DNA from: Nematostella vectensis
Taxonomy: Eukaryota; Cnidaria; Anthozoa; Actiniaria; Edwardsiidae
Length of the DNA stretch: 64,000 nt
Direction of reading: 5' to 3'
Assembly: GCF_932526225.1 (NCBI RefSeq)
Contig: NC_064045.1
Location: 6,494,998 to 6,558,997 of the forward strand
The notes beneath the pieces were generated by a model that saw only the letters and a program-made list of their open reading frames with translations, searched no databases and was not told the origin of the DNA. The position numbers and the translations under genes are program-made. Shown one piece after another: positions 23,801-52,069 of the stretch (positions are counted from its first letter, which is position 1; every line of letters starts with the position of its first letter).

Positions 23801-26800
23801 AGATGCCTTCGTCCTCTCTGATGGACCCCTCGAATATTATGGAATATTCGACTACAGAATCTATTGTGTCTGTCATGTTTGTAGAATGGACCTATATGTG
23901 ATATTACCTGTTTATTTCTAATGCACTTTTTTGTGATGGTAATTAAATTGTTTACCTCAACTGTCTTCAAACAGTATTCTCTCATCTTGAGCATATCCTC
24001 AAGAGAGAATGGTGGCGCCTTCTTTGCCTCATAGGGCTTCATGCCGGCCCTCATGTCTCTTCTAGAAGGTCGGCGCTTCCTTTTATTTAAGGAACGTATC
24101 AATGTCTTGACACCTTTTAAGAAAATGATAGAAATAAAACCTTGAGACTGGAAGGATATTCTTTATTCCCAAGGTCACATAATTGTTTAGTAATAAACGA
24201 GAATCTAAGTATTCAATATTTTAACGCGTCACGTGAGCCGTAGTTTGTATGAAATAGTTAAAGCAAAAAAAAAAAAAAAAACTGTAATCACCCGACCTGC
24301 ATTTTGTACCCAACCTGCAGCCGACCTGCAACCTGCATCTTGTACCCTCCGTGATAGAAATAAATCTTGAGACTCCCGCCTAATGCGGGAGAGTTGACAG
24401 CTATGCTACAAGTACAAGCCAGTCCAAAAATCTGTTTCTTGTACTGGTATAATGATAAGGCTGACAGGAATACTGACATAATCATGATAACAGACACTTA
24501 CCAGCATCCTCCATAGGGTTCCCTTTTGGGATGATGTCTACAATTTTCCCATCATGATCCCTTTTAACTTGCTCACTGTATGGGCCAACATACCCAAACT
24601 TCGGCATCCAGAATCTGTATGACAGAGTCATTAACCAATTATATTATTGCAAAGCGTCTAAACACATTGACCCCTGAACCGGCCTGTACCGGCTTTGGGA
24701 AGTACCCACAACCCAAAAAATTCATAAATTCAAAATAAACACAACAAGATGAAGATACTCAGGCATCAGTCTAAGGGATAAATGGTCTTGCAGATATGCA
24801 TCCAACCAAGGTGTTGGCATCTACTCTTAAGCCAAATAATAGCACAGGTTCTTTGACAAATCTCAAATCGAACAAGGAGAGAAAAGCAGAATCACCCCTC
24901 TCAATAAAACGCTCAAAATACCACACAAGGGAGAGAGATCAGCAAACACAGCTCAAGACACAAATAGATACCTTTATTCTGATCCTCCAGGTACATTTCC
25001 TTGGCCTCAAAACACAATGCCCATTCCTTGAAGGATTGTACAACCACGAAAATATGTTTACGTATTGCAAAGCATTCTGGGAGATGCAGGGGAAAATTCA
25101 CGAGGGGAGGGCCAGTCAACACTCCTCTCCCCAAAGTCAGATGGTTTTTTATAAGTCTTTTCACCCCGAAGCCAAACGAATCAATTCCAGGTCATACAGA
25201 CCCAGAATAGCAGTGTAAACAATTTTGCAATCAATTTGGTTTCAGAAAAGACACCATTTAGGAGAGCTGTGGTGATTCATTAGAAAATTATTTTCTCATC
25301 CGGGCAAAGCCAAACAAGAAAAAATCATCATGAATCCACCTTTGCTTGCAAATATCCATAAGCAAGGCACTCAATTATGCCCCAAAAGACTTCATGATGT
25401 CCTGAGACACTCTCCTAATATGCTCATAGCTGTATTTTTGATGAAAAATACAAGCAACCATCAACTTGTGCTGGCTTCAGCACATCGACGAGGGATTAAA
25501 AGTGGGGACCGCAAAGCACTGTTGGAAAGCTTGGATACCGCTGACTAGGTGCAGCTGTGTTTGACTTTGACGGGCTGTATAAAACTCAGAATAGGGGGGG
25601 AGGTATCTGTTTTCAGTCTGTTTTTTGTAAATTCAGCTCCAAAAAAGCCAGGAGTCAATGGGTTAATCAAAATACCAAATCAAGTGTAGTTAATCAATAT
25701 GGATGTCACTAAACCATCAAACTAGACTTAAATATCTCACATTAAAAATCACTGTACCATCAAACTAGACTAAAATATGTCATTAAAATATATCATCATT
25801 AATCTCAAAATTATTAGCTACTAGATATGATACTATATGCAATATTATGTTTAGAGAAAAAGTGAAGACATCTATAATTTATCTAATATGTGATAATTCA
25901 ATTAAGCAAGTAAATAGGAAAAATATAGTCTATTTTGTTTTCGAATAAGCATTGGATATAAACGAGAATCACAGTATCAGAAAATATCACAAAACAGTAT
26001 CAGAAAATATCACAATATCAAGAGGTACAGCAAGGGAGAGTTAGATATCTACTTTATGCACACAAAATAGAAAAGAGTAGTGAGTGTTTTGCAATCTTTG
26101 AATTGTGTAAAGCATTATAAACATGTTGTACGAGTTTATATAAAATATAATCAGGGCTTAAAATTTAAAAATGACAAAAAAAATTGCCCGTCCATCTCTG
26201 TTGGAAGAGCCAACTATGAAAATATCTAGTAAATAAATAAAATAAAAACCTGGAAAAACATTAACATTTCAATATTAAAAATATTAATATTAATACCTTA
26301 ATGCTGCTTCCATTCCTTTTATGGAAGGTGGCGCCAGACCCTTGCAGGCGAGACTGCCAATTTTGGTGCCCTTCGGTTCGCCTAAGTATTCTAAAATATA
26401 AAAACAAATGAATAAATTTTTGCAATTACAATATTTAAAATTATTAAGGTTCAAATTATATAAAATCAACACAAACACAAAAGATGAGTGAATAGATCCA
26501 TTTGGGGAACTGGATATTTCAAAAAGCCTTAATAATTTGAAAAGTAATATGTTCCTTGAACAAGGACCACCACTATATAAAAAGGCAACCTAGGTTCTTT
26601 TAAGTTTCTTTCTCTCGTGCCCGTTTGTTTTTCAACTCTCACTCACCTTGGGCATGCTTACCATCGATAATACAGTGAATACAGACATTTTAAAAACTGT
26701 AACCTCCTTTTTATAACACCTCTTTCCTCAGTACATGTGTAAGAATAATGAGTGATAGTCATGAGCATTTCCTGTTTACTAACCTAATATTTCTATACCA

Positions 26801-27807
26801 GGCTACAGTTTAATAGAGGTTGTTAAACTTTACTAATAATAGCCCTAACTCATTTCAAACTTGTATAATTCTCCTTTCTAACACCAGCCCTCCCTCCCCC
26901 TTATCAGCCAGTTTTGAGCTGGCTTGAATCAGTTAGTATCGGAAGCAAATGATAAACGACCTAAATGGCCTAGGGTCTGTAGGGTTAGTGTAGAATCTGT
27001 AAGAAATTGAAAGGAACTTCTTATTACCGCATTATTTTACAACAAAGCCGCCTATAAAATCCGGCGCTCCTGGTATTAGCCTAGATTAACAGGGATGGTC
27101 TAGCAGGGCAGTACGTTTATCTAGGATATACATTAAATCTATAGTTATTTCATCTAAAGAAGGTAAACTTAAAATCATGAAAGAGCGGCTTTAGGGCAAG
27201 TAAAACTTTAAACTTAGCCCGGCGAACGCGGTGAGGAAAATTTCACGCGTGCAGACGTCGATCGAAGTTACGTGTCACGAACAACTGAGACAAAATCATC
27301 TCCTGCTTGAAGCAACTGTGTCAAAATTATGTCCTGCTTGAAGCAACAGTGACATAATTATCTCCTGCTTAAAATGTGCGTTTTTGTCCTTGCGAGGCAG
27401 TAAGCAGAGTGAATGCGTGAAATTTTCCTCAACATGTGCGCCGGTCTTGAGGCTTTACGTACGTAAGTTATTAGATCGCCCTTTTTTAGTCTCATTTACA
27501 GTATTTAGATAGAGCATCATACTTTACACTTACCGAGAAAGGTCTTGATAGTAGCCGCCCTAAATGGACGGCTATTTTCACCAAAAAGAATAGCCGTGTC
27601 CTTCTCTCGTATGGCGAATTTCTCCATCTGAATAAGACGGAGTTCATATAGACGAGCTGTGCTCTCTACATGAACTGCCGTCTCATTCTTGGTGGCCAAG
27701 CGAGACCCTGCCGATACGTTCTCACTCTCAAACTCGCTGAGATCCTCAGAGAGTCCCGCACTCTCAATATAACGCAGAACATTACTGCTTCTCATTTTGG
27801 GAGCCAT
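20815..27807 (-). CDS. Spliced tyrosine recombinase (phage-integrase fold) gene, one exon not located
   Basis: The exons found, on the minus strand, are 27807-27534 (ATG), 26390-26297, 24614-24502, 24113-23956, then 22554-22483, 22409-22326, 22159-22059, 21635-21520 and 20932-20815 (TGA). They encode about 375 residues. The catalytic half is clear: THSIRRSAARWAARCGAD carries the HxxR box, GRWKSSSFELYTQ carries the Trp box and the nucleophilic Tyr, and KLPWSKADKHAKG probably supplies the beta-hairpin Lys. FSLEDMLKMREYC looks like the first helix of the catalytic domain. Phases join everywhere except between 23956 (phase 0) and 22554 (needs one base), so an exon of length 3n+1 is missing exactly where the first catalytic Arg belongs. 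The family cuts and rejoins DNA. Candidates are a Crypton-like element, a domesticated copy or an old host gene. No terminal repeats were recognised. Confidence 0.82.
24780..25662 (-). mobile_element. Third, diverged copy of the TTAA-flanked element, inverted
   Basis: Read on the minus strand it starts at a TTAA (25663-25666) followed by cccattgactcctgg. It continues with tttttgtaagaaaaacagact-like sequence also seen in the copies at 48571 and 52789. The far end was not placed. It lies in a recombinase-gene intron. Confidence 0.6.
27222..27435. repeat. Foldback repeat near the recombinase promoter
   Basis: The arm gtgaggaaaatttcacgc at 27231 is inverted as gcgtgaaattttcctcaac at 27415-27433. 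The loop holds three diverged copies of a caactgagacaaaatcat / ctcctgcttgaag unit. Confidence 0.7.
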
Positions 27808-27869
27808 GTTAAAGATTAGATAAGAGCAGGGAAGTGGTGTTAGAGAATGAATGAGGAATTATCAACGGC

Positions 27870-27910
27870 GTGATGTAATGACGTAATGCGAGCTGGCTCT
27901 CCTATTGGCT
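27870..27910 (-). promoter_or_regulatory. CRE-like and CCAAT motifs upstream of the recombinase start
   Basis: TGACGTAA lies at 27879-27886 and attgg (CCAAT on the minus strand) at 27904-27908, about 70-100 bases upstream of the ATG at 27807. The arrangement fits a proximal promoter. This is inferred from the motifs alone. Confidence 0.4.
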
Positions 27911-28079
27911 GAAAATGGTATGAATTCCGTATGAATCGTACGAACCAGAAACCTTCAAATAATCGTTCATTATAAAGTTACTTAAACTTAAACTTAAAAG
28001 TTCCTTGGGACCCGACGTTGGTGAAGGTAGATTTCACCGATAGGAGACCAAAGATATTCTCGGTGGTTGTTAGGAGTTA

Positions 28080-28262
28080 GGAGGAGCAATGGATGAGGAA
28101 GAGGAGTGAGAAGGAGGAGGATTGAGGATGATGGCGGAGGACGGAGAGAGGAGGGGTGGGGGAGGGGTTGATGATGATGAGTAGGAATGAATGAAGAGGA
28201 GGAGTAAGGAGGAGGAATGGAGGATGAGGATGAGGAATGGAAGAGGAGAAGGAGTGAAGAGT
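28080..28262. repeat. GA-rich low-complexity tract
   Basis: The plus strand is almost all purine, with gaggagga and gatgagga motifs. No coding signal is seen; the short frame starting in it is rejected. Confidence 0.8.
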
Positions 28263-28494
28263 CAGATTGTGCTACGGACCCCTACATTTCGCTACTCACC
28301 GTCTATCACTAATAGACCATTAGTAGCTCAGCCAATCAGAATGCAAGATTTGAAGATCAACCTCTTACCCTGGGTACCAGGCTCCAGCTTCACCGCATCG
28401 ACTCGCAGCAAAGTAATTTTGCCCTAGTCAATCAGCATTGAGTAGTTTTGCCCTGTCTCCTGTCTGTTACAAAGTAATATATATTTCAATACAC

Positions 28495-28860
28495 CGGAGC
28501 GAAGCCAGATCAACACTTCCATAGGCGCCTCGAAGGATAAACATTTCAGCGACTAAGGTATATATTTAATTTATACATTTCATAATTAGGTATAGGGCAC
28601 GAATTCTACATAATACCGAAACGAAATAATACTCTTTATACAGAACATTGTCTCCTGTATTTATCGAAAGAAAAAGAGTCGTGCATTAATTTTTTAGCTG
28701 CCAAAAAATGATATTATTCAATGTTTCTCTTTCGAACATTCGCCCATAATTTAAGTAGAGCTTTGTTTTGAAAATATCGCATAGCAAACTGGTTGAGCAA
28801 CGTTATGAATGTCGATAAGCCTGATCAGCAGATAAGCGCTGACACGTGCTCGGGTATTTC
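28495..28860 (+). repeat. Diverged direct repeat, copy 1
   Basis: It matches 29245-29620 through blocks such as gcgaagccag, aacacttcc, gaattctacataat and atgtcgataagc. Confidence 0.75.
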
Positions 28861-28989
28861 GGCTGAGCGTCACTGGACGAGAGAAGTTTTGAGGCTCTGG
28901 TACCCAGGTTAGATTTCACTTGGGTTAGTCGGCTTAGCAGACTTATAGAGGTTGTCCGGTTGTTTTCTTCCTACGTTTTTGTAGACTTA

Positions 28990-29063
28990 TAGCAGCCGCT
29001 TTTAGTGTCACGCACACTACAAGCTTGTGGGGAAGCCATGCGTGGCACTAAAAGCGGCTGCTA
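28990..29063. repeat. Long palindrome (hairpin MITE core)
   Basis: The arms 28990-29014 (tagcagccgcttttagtg and on) and 29039-29063 are 25 nt each with one mismatch, around a 24-nt loop. A related half-copy lies at 36418-36466 inside RHOT1. Confidence 0.85.
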
Positions 29064-29244
29064 TTAAGCAGACTATTTTTGGGCCACTGGTGCGAAGGGC
29101 ATTTCGGTCACCGGGAACGGGATTTTTCGTTAAATTATAGTGCGCGAAAATACAATTTAATAAGGTAGCTTTTTTTCAAGCTGTCAAGTGTCAAAGGGTA
29201 GATCAGGTAACCTGATTTTTATCAAACGGCATTGCGATCGCTTA

Positions 29245-29620
29245 GGGCGAAGCCAGAAAAACACTTCCTAGACGCTTTGAAGGATACTATACTCTCCAGC
29301 CTAAGGTATATACCAAATTATATGTTTTACTAATAAGTACAATTCACCAATTCTACATAATGTCGGGACTTTAAAAATGTTTCTAATACAGAATCGTTTC
29401 CTCCTGTTTTTATGTCAAGAAAATAAATTATACATTGATTTAGCTGCTCCAAAATTTGTGAACACGATATCAATAGATTACAGTATTCAATGTTTTTCTT
29501 TCGAACATCCGCTAACAATTAAATAACTTCGTTATTTTATAAGTAGAGCTTTTTTTCGTAAATATCAACCGAGAAAACTGGTTAAGTTACGGCAGGAATG
29601 TCGATAAGCGCTGTGCTTAC
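29245..29620 (+). repeat. Diverged direct repeat, copy 2
   Basis: It is the partner of 28495-28860. It is followed by a G-rich run at 29622-29660. Confidence 0.75.
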
Positions 29621-30000
29621 CGGGGGGGGGGGGGAAGGGGGGGGGGGAGGGGGAGGGGGTTCGGACGAACCCCCCCACCCGGCTTGAAAGTCCGCTCAGA
29701 GCTTAAAAAAACAACGTTTGGCTGGATGTACGGTGCACGTCAATATGCCTTTAAAATAACTATAAAGATCTCTTTTATAATAATTATCTTTATTATTATC
29801 GCTATTTGTTAAAAAAGACCCTTTTGATAACATTTCATATAGAAGATTTTCTTCGCTGATACGGACTCCCTGTGGTATTCGGAAAAGGCGGGAAAACATA
29901 CGCGCGAGTCACTTGAAAGGCAAAAAATGAAATTTACCTCTAAAACACTGCTTCGGTGGTTTAGTTCTTTCTCCGAGTTTGTTATTGGAGATTACCGCCC

Positions 30001-30955
30001 ATGGGTCGCCCAGAGAGGCGAGAAAGAAAACGGAAACGGGCAGCCTCGAAATCCCAGAAAATTGATGGATTCTTTAAACCGAAGATAACCAAAGATGATG
30101 AATCGTTCAAGAGGCCGGCGACGAAAGGCGACCAGAAGAGGAAGCAAATGAGTCTACCAACAGAAAATGCCCAATCTTCAAGAGAATCGACCACAATTCC
30201 CCCTGTTGGATGTGACACAGTATCTTAAGAGTTTGATGAGAGAAGTGAAGTGGAGGCTGCAAGCGCTTCAAAAGAGCCAGTCCATTCTAGCGAAGAGTCC
30301 ATCTCGAGACTCCCCTGAATGACCTAGGGGAAAATCTACACCGCTCTGACAGCATAGAGGACTTTTTCAGGCATATCAACGCTTTGTCCCCAGCCGCTAG
30401 ATACCATCTTTTGGTACACCACACAAAGCCTCTCCCAGGAAAAAAAAACTCCCAGTCACATTTTGTGGTGGCTGTGACCGGAGCTTTAAGGAGGAATGGC
30501 TGTCAGGGAAACAGTGCTCCGCCTTGCACGGCTACAATGAAAGTATGGACAGCTCTAGGGATCCTGGGAACTTCCTCGCCCTTCTTAAGCTAATGGCGGT
30601 CACCGACGACGTACTTCGTTACCATAGAGCTAGGAACACATCATCGCCAACTTAGAGATGATAGGATTCAAGCGTAACCTGGATAAATATGGCAATGAAT
30701 TCGCCGACTGGGACCAGAGCAACAGAAGTGATGCTCAGCAAATTTAGCGCAGCATCACGTCATTCGAGTTCATTGTGGTCTTCATCACCACTTACCAGTA
30801 CTTGTCACACCTTTCTGGCATTACAGTAAAGCTCCAGAAAAAGACCAGCGACATCATCGAGGCGCGTTACATGATAGAGCAAGCCCTTGCTCTCTACAAG
30901 AGCGAGCGTGATGACATCGATGCAGGATTTGCGCTTATATTCTTGGGTTGCAAAT
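30001..30955 (+). pseudogene. Broken hAT-type (ZMYM1/TTF-like) transposase
   Basis: The start MGRPERRERKRKR and SQKIDGFFKPK look like the N-terminus of hAT/ZMYM-type transposases. Further on, in shifted frames, LSPAARYHLLVHHTKPLPGK precedes the position of the TTF-type zinc finger. SITSFEFIVVFITTYQYLSH and then GITVKLQKKTSDIIEARYM match the helical region after the catalytic core of this family. A stop follows codon 75, and more stops and frameshifts separate the pieces. The RNase-H core and C-terminal dimer domain are absent. It is a dead fragment; the family call rests on motif memory. Confidence 0.65.
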
Positions 30956-31723
30956 GACGTCACATCCGCCTCATTAGATATGCCAAAGTTGAAGTGGTGG
31001 TCAAAACAGACACCCGAAAATGGTTGTCTACATTTCGTACAAGTGCCGTAATAATATATATGCGTCTGACCTACCGTTACCTGAGCTGGTTGAAATGGAG
31101 ATCAAGCACTTTTGTTTTTCATTTGCTAAGATTTAGGTTTCCTTAGTAGAGAAGCATTATCTGTACTGGATTAGGATAATGAATGATGTCTGTAGTGAAT
31201 AATAATTATGAGGAATGATTAAGTTCAACAGGCAACGAATTTATTTGAAGTATTGATTGCCTAATGTAATAAGGCGAGGGAGGGGTGGAGGGTATACCGA
31301 AATTTGGTCCGCTGAAATAGAAAAACGAACCACCTAGCTCAAAATCCTGGCTACGGGCCTGGGTGGCATACTTGGGCTATCTGGCAAGTTGTCAGATCGA
31401 ACGCCACACATACTGCCATTGTCGGTTTGGGCTACCGGATACTAGCCTGAGTATCAGGCTATTTTATTTTTCAAAAGTTGGAGAGGAAAATACATGTTTT
31501 TTTAAAAATGTAATTAAAAACGATTTCTCTGACTCTGCTAACGCCAGGCCAAAAGCACTTTTGGAGTCTGCCATTACTCCGACAACGAGCAGTCGACGGG
31601 TTAGGGTAATATATATAGCTGAACTAACTATATAGCTGAAATAACTTTGGTCATATATCTGGTCTGGTACACGCTCCCCCCCCCCTCCCTACCCCCTATA
31701 ACAAATCCTATCCTATTCTGCAG
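30956..31723. other. Spacer between the hAT fragment and the beta-trefoil gene
   Basis: The DNA is AT-rich with no supported gene. The bases ctattctgcag just before the ATG at 31724 look like a splice acceptor, so a 5' leader exon may lie here. Confidence 0.5.
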
Positions 31724-33023
31724 ATGCCAACGATTGTTCTTGTCACGTTCTATTCTAACAAACGGAAAATAGAGTTTGACCGATGTGGAGGAGAACCGAC
31801 CGTGGCAGCTCTTCGAGAGCAGTTTTTCAAAACATTCGAGAACGTTATACCCGAAGGAATCACCCCTGATGAAATCTTGTTTCAACGCTTCAGCAAGAAA
31901 CACAACGACTGGATTGATCTCGACGATAAAGATCGTGTAAAAAACAAAGACAAAATCAGAGCCCAGATTAAAGTATCGGTAAGGTCTATCTTGTCGTCCG
32001 TCCCACGTCTGTTGGTATGTACACATAACTATTTGCAAACGGCCATGCTTTGCAATTTCGACCTATGTTTACTCCCTCTGTAATTTTCTTTCAATAAACT
32101 CTTTTCAATAAAATCTTTTCTTACTGACAAATACTTTTTTTTACCAGATAAACCCGCCACACCCTGTCAAAAATACCAAAGCATACCGTCTGTGGAACCC
32201 GAGCAGTCGTGTTAATGGGAGTCTCCTGAAAAAGACAACAAACCCTTCTACTTTGAAATGCGACGGGCACAACTCAGATCCGCCAGCAGGTATACCTTTA
32301 GTCTTTTTACGATGAAATTCTATCATGAATTGGAAATAAGCAGGGGTTGGTTTCCATGGTGTGACGTCTGGGACAACTAAAATCCCCACCTGTCTTCCTC
32401 TGTCTTATGTTTGTCTCTGTTTTTCCAAAGATTTGAAGATACAATTTATAGACGAGAGTACTCTTGAAACTCCAAAATTATTCCGACTTCAGTTTGATGG
32501 TAGCACGGACACAGATAAATGGCTGATAACTGGGGAAGGGGAGCACAAGGATGTCAGCGTTAAGGTAAAAGTCATAGAAAGTGAAATCGTGTCAACATCA
32601 TTTCAAGTGAAACACCCTCCCTCCATCCATCCAAACCACAATGACTCCACTTGGCATGGCTTTGACACCCAACGCCTTCTTCTCCCCAAAGAAAATATGT
32701 ATTTTTCTCATTTCCAACGGTTCCCCCTGAAGGGAGAGAACTAAAACTAATAACAAAATTCATTTGCGTGGAAGGTTTCACCTCTAATGTACTTATTTGT
32801 ATCATTTCAGCCTTTTGATACCAAAACGGGAACGGTGCAAAAAAATCAGAAGTTCCAGCCGTCTTATTTCTTTGGAAGCACGCGATTCGAATGTCTTGAC
32901 GTTGGCGGAAGAAATGATCTGTTCCTTTCTGTTGAAAGCGATGGAAAAGTGACGCTTGCTGAAGGAGGCCCAATTGAATACCCAGTGGCTAGCACTCTCT
33001 TTGTTACTAACGAGCAACCGTAG
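31724..33023 (+). CDS. Ubl/PB1-like domain plus interleukin-1-like beta-trefoil protein
   Basis: Four exons join in phase: 31724-31978, 32148-32289, 32431-32564 and 32811-33023 (TAG), giving 247 residues. Residues 1-83 look like a ubiquitin-like or PB1-type fold: an opening strand (IVLVTFYSNKRKIEF), a helix (VAALREQFFKTF), and the acidic turn LFQRFSKKHNDWIDLDDKD typical of PB1-like domains. Residues about 90-247 are beta-rich. Their end, FECLDVGGRNDLFLSVE then KVTLAEGG and STLFV, has the spacing of the last trefoil repeat of interleukin-1 family cytokines (FES....WYIST...V.L...D.. .F). There is no signal peptide or membrane segment, as is usual for IL-1 proteins. The ATG lies directly after a possible acceptor, so an upstream leader exon is likely. 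Gene structure is solid; the IL-1 relation is inference, and an FGF-like or other trefoil is possible. Confidence 0.8.
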
Positions 33024-33148
33024 TATTTGTGAGGGGAGGCGCCGTAAGAAAACTTTTGTAAGTTTTAAATGTTCACCCTTTAAATTACGGGAATTACGTT
33101 CAAGGTCGTAGAATGAACAGATGAATATAAAAATTATAGATCACTCAG

Positions 33149-33154
33149 AATAAA
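33149..33154 (+). terminator. Polyadenylation signal of the beta-trefoil gene
   Basis: AATAAA occurs 126 bases after the stop codon at 33023, at a normal distance for a short 3' UTR. Confidence 0.6.
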
Positions 33155-33829
33155 GCTGGTATTTTTGTCGTCCTAATAAATATATAAGCATAATACATCA
33201 TTATCATCATTATACAACTTGGATTTATTAAAATATTACTGTTATCATGGTTCAGATGTGAAGCCAGTCCCTTTTTATAGGCTTTTTTATGCCGCTAAGG
33301 CTTCATACAAGTAAAGATTGAGCAACATTGCGCTTGAAACTTTCAGTTTTTTTAGATGGTGAGTCAATTTAAACAGTTTTAAACACAAAAAAAATGTGGT
33401 TCTTTCATTGCTATGGAAACGTACTAATGGAATGCGAAATTCCTGTTGTCACCAGGGTGACTCCTCCCTCTCATCCATTCTTCCTCCTTACTCCTCCTCC
33501 AGAGGCGGGCTCTCCTGTTTGTAACTGGTGAAACTGTATCATTTAAAAACAAGGGAGCGCTTGTTATCCCATATGTAGCCCTTATAGCCTAGCCTACACA
33601 TAGCTCAGACTTTATAAAAGGCAGGGAATCTGTTAGTTTCTTATGCAGTTCTACATGTAGACAATTATTCTTTTTATAAAGACATTTGGTGGGAACGTGA
33701 TGTCCTTTTTTCTGGATAATTCAGATACGCGTAAATGTTCCACGCGTACATTGCTATTGCAACAAATGATAATCCCTTCGTTAATAATAATTTTCGGAGT
33801 TATCGTAAACAAAGCTCCATACTTACGCT

Positions 33830-34160
33830 TATTCATCATAGCCGTCATTGTGACATACGTTTCTCGCATCCTTATTGGCTTACTTCCTAAAACTCCTAAG
33901 GTGACCACGGTAGCGCGCGTCATATCAGATAGCACGTTTCTCTTATCCTTATTGGCTTACTACGTAAAATTCCTAAGGTGATCACGGTAGCGCGCGTCGT
34001 ATCAGATATAACGTTTCTCGCATTGTTATTGGCTTACCTCCTTAAACTCCCAAGGTGATCACGGTAGCGCGCGTCGTATCAGATATAACGTTTCTCGCAT
34101 TGTTATTGGCTTACCTCCTAAAACTCCCAAGGTGATCACGGTAGCGCGCGTCGCACAGTA
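33830..34160 (+). repeat. Tandem repeat of about 78-bp units, four copies
   Basis: Each copy contains attggcttac, aactcccaaggtgatcacgg and tagcgcgcgtc, then tatcagatataacgtttctc. It lies between the beta-trefoil gene and RHOT1. Confidence 0.9.
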
Positions 34161-35361
34161 ACCGGATTTATTAGCTGCATGTTTTTGCCACCGCTACTGC
34201 GTCTAAGGGCGCGTTTTCCCTATCATTTTGGAATGGGAATGGTTGGTAGAGAAGGTTCAGAACGGCATTCGAGTCATTTTGCTACAGGTAGCAGAATGGG
34301 TGGAATTGCCTTCATTCCATTCCGGAATGGGAACGCGTGATAGACGAACGCGCGCTTACTTTCGATTTTAATCATTCCTATTCCGGAACCACGAGTTAAA
34401 AAAAAAACATCCTAAGTCTAAAGTTATGCAGTGGCTAACCCGTGCTTACATGCGGGCTTGTCGCGTAGTCGCAATGTCAAACGACTGTATTACCGATCGC
34501 CCAGCGATACAACCGCATGGCAAGAATAATCTCACCGAATTCTTTATTCAAAGAATCATTCCTCTTTCGAACGCACTTAAAATTCACAGAAAAATAAAAC
34601 CTTTAAGAAATTAGATTCCAATACGTTAAAGTCTTTATATAGTTTCTCTAGCACGTTATAGTCTCCACGTTCATGTCGCACTTGGCTGAACTTCGCAAAT
34701 CGCTTTGCATTATGGGGATGTACCGTCATCTTACCCGACTTCTGAAATAAATAAAAACGGGAGTCATGCATAAGGTGGCTTATTAACATATCATCTTATT
34801 ATATACCACATCATCTTATAATATAGGTGTCACGAACAAGGCTATTTTAGACCCACGGATTAGCCAATCTAATGAGTTATTGTTGACGTTTTGGCTGAGC
34901 TCATCTGCGCGCACAGTCTCAACCAAAAAGCTGTCCTGTCTTCGGTACTGTCACTTTTGTCGTTTTCTTTTTCAAAATGTATTTAGAAATTCACATACCA
35001 GCTTGGATTTTGAATTCTAACTTGCAATTTTTTTGGTAAATCAACGATCAAAGATGTGCGCGCACATCTGGACGGTAAAAGTGCCGCGACACTGTTGATT
35101 GCCCCCCTACTTATGAGCCCCTGATTTGCAAGATCATACACCCCGCAATCAGAATATCATATTGGCCAAGGGTTATCTGTAACCTGGACCCAAAAGGCAA
35201 AAAGTCTGTTTCACCCACCCCCTGTTTGTTTAAAAAGTAGAAAGGGCTGCTCACTTCTCCCGTTTCTTCGCTTCCAGGCGTCCGTAATAGGAAACTTTTG
35301 TTAACAATGGAGTAATGTGTTAAGCGTAGCTTACCGATTGAACATTGGTCTGTCACCATGG
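34161..35361. other. Intergenic stretch downstream of RHOT1
   Basis: No gene was supported. The RHOT1 3' UTR probably occupies the part nearest 35361. Confidence 0.5.

Positions 35362-52069
<16,708 letters not shown>

Noticed and set aside
23725-23955. Continuation of the recombinase frame past 23956
   Set aside because: It runs past a good donor (GTAAAC) into sequence with no integrase motifs.
32572-32973. 133-codon minus-strand frame
   Set aside because: It is antisense to exon 4 and intron 3 of the beta-trefoil gene.
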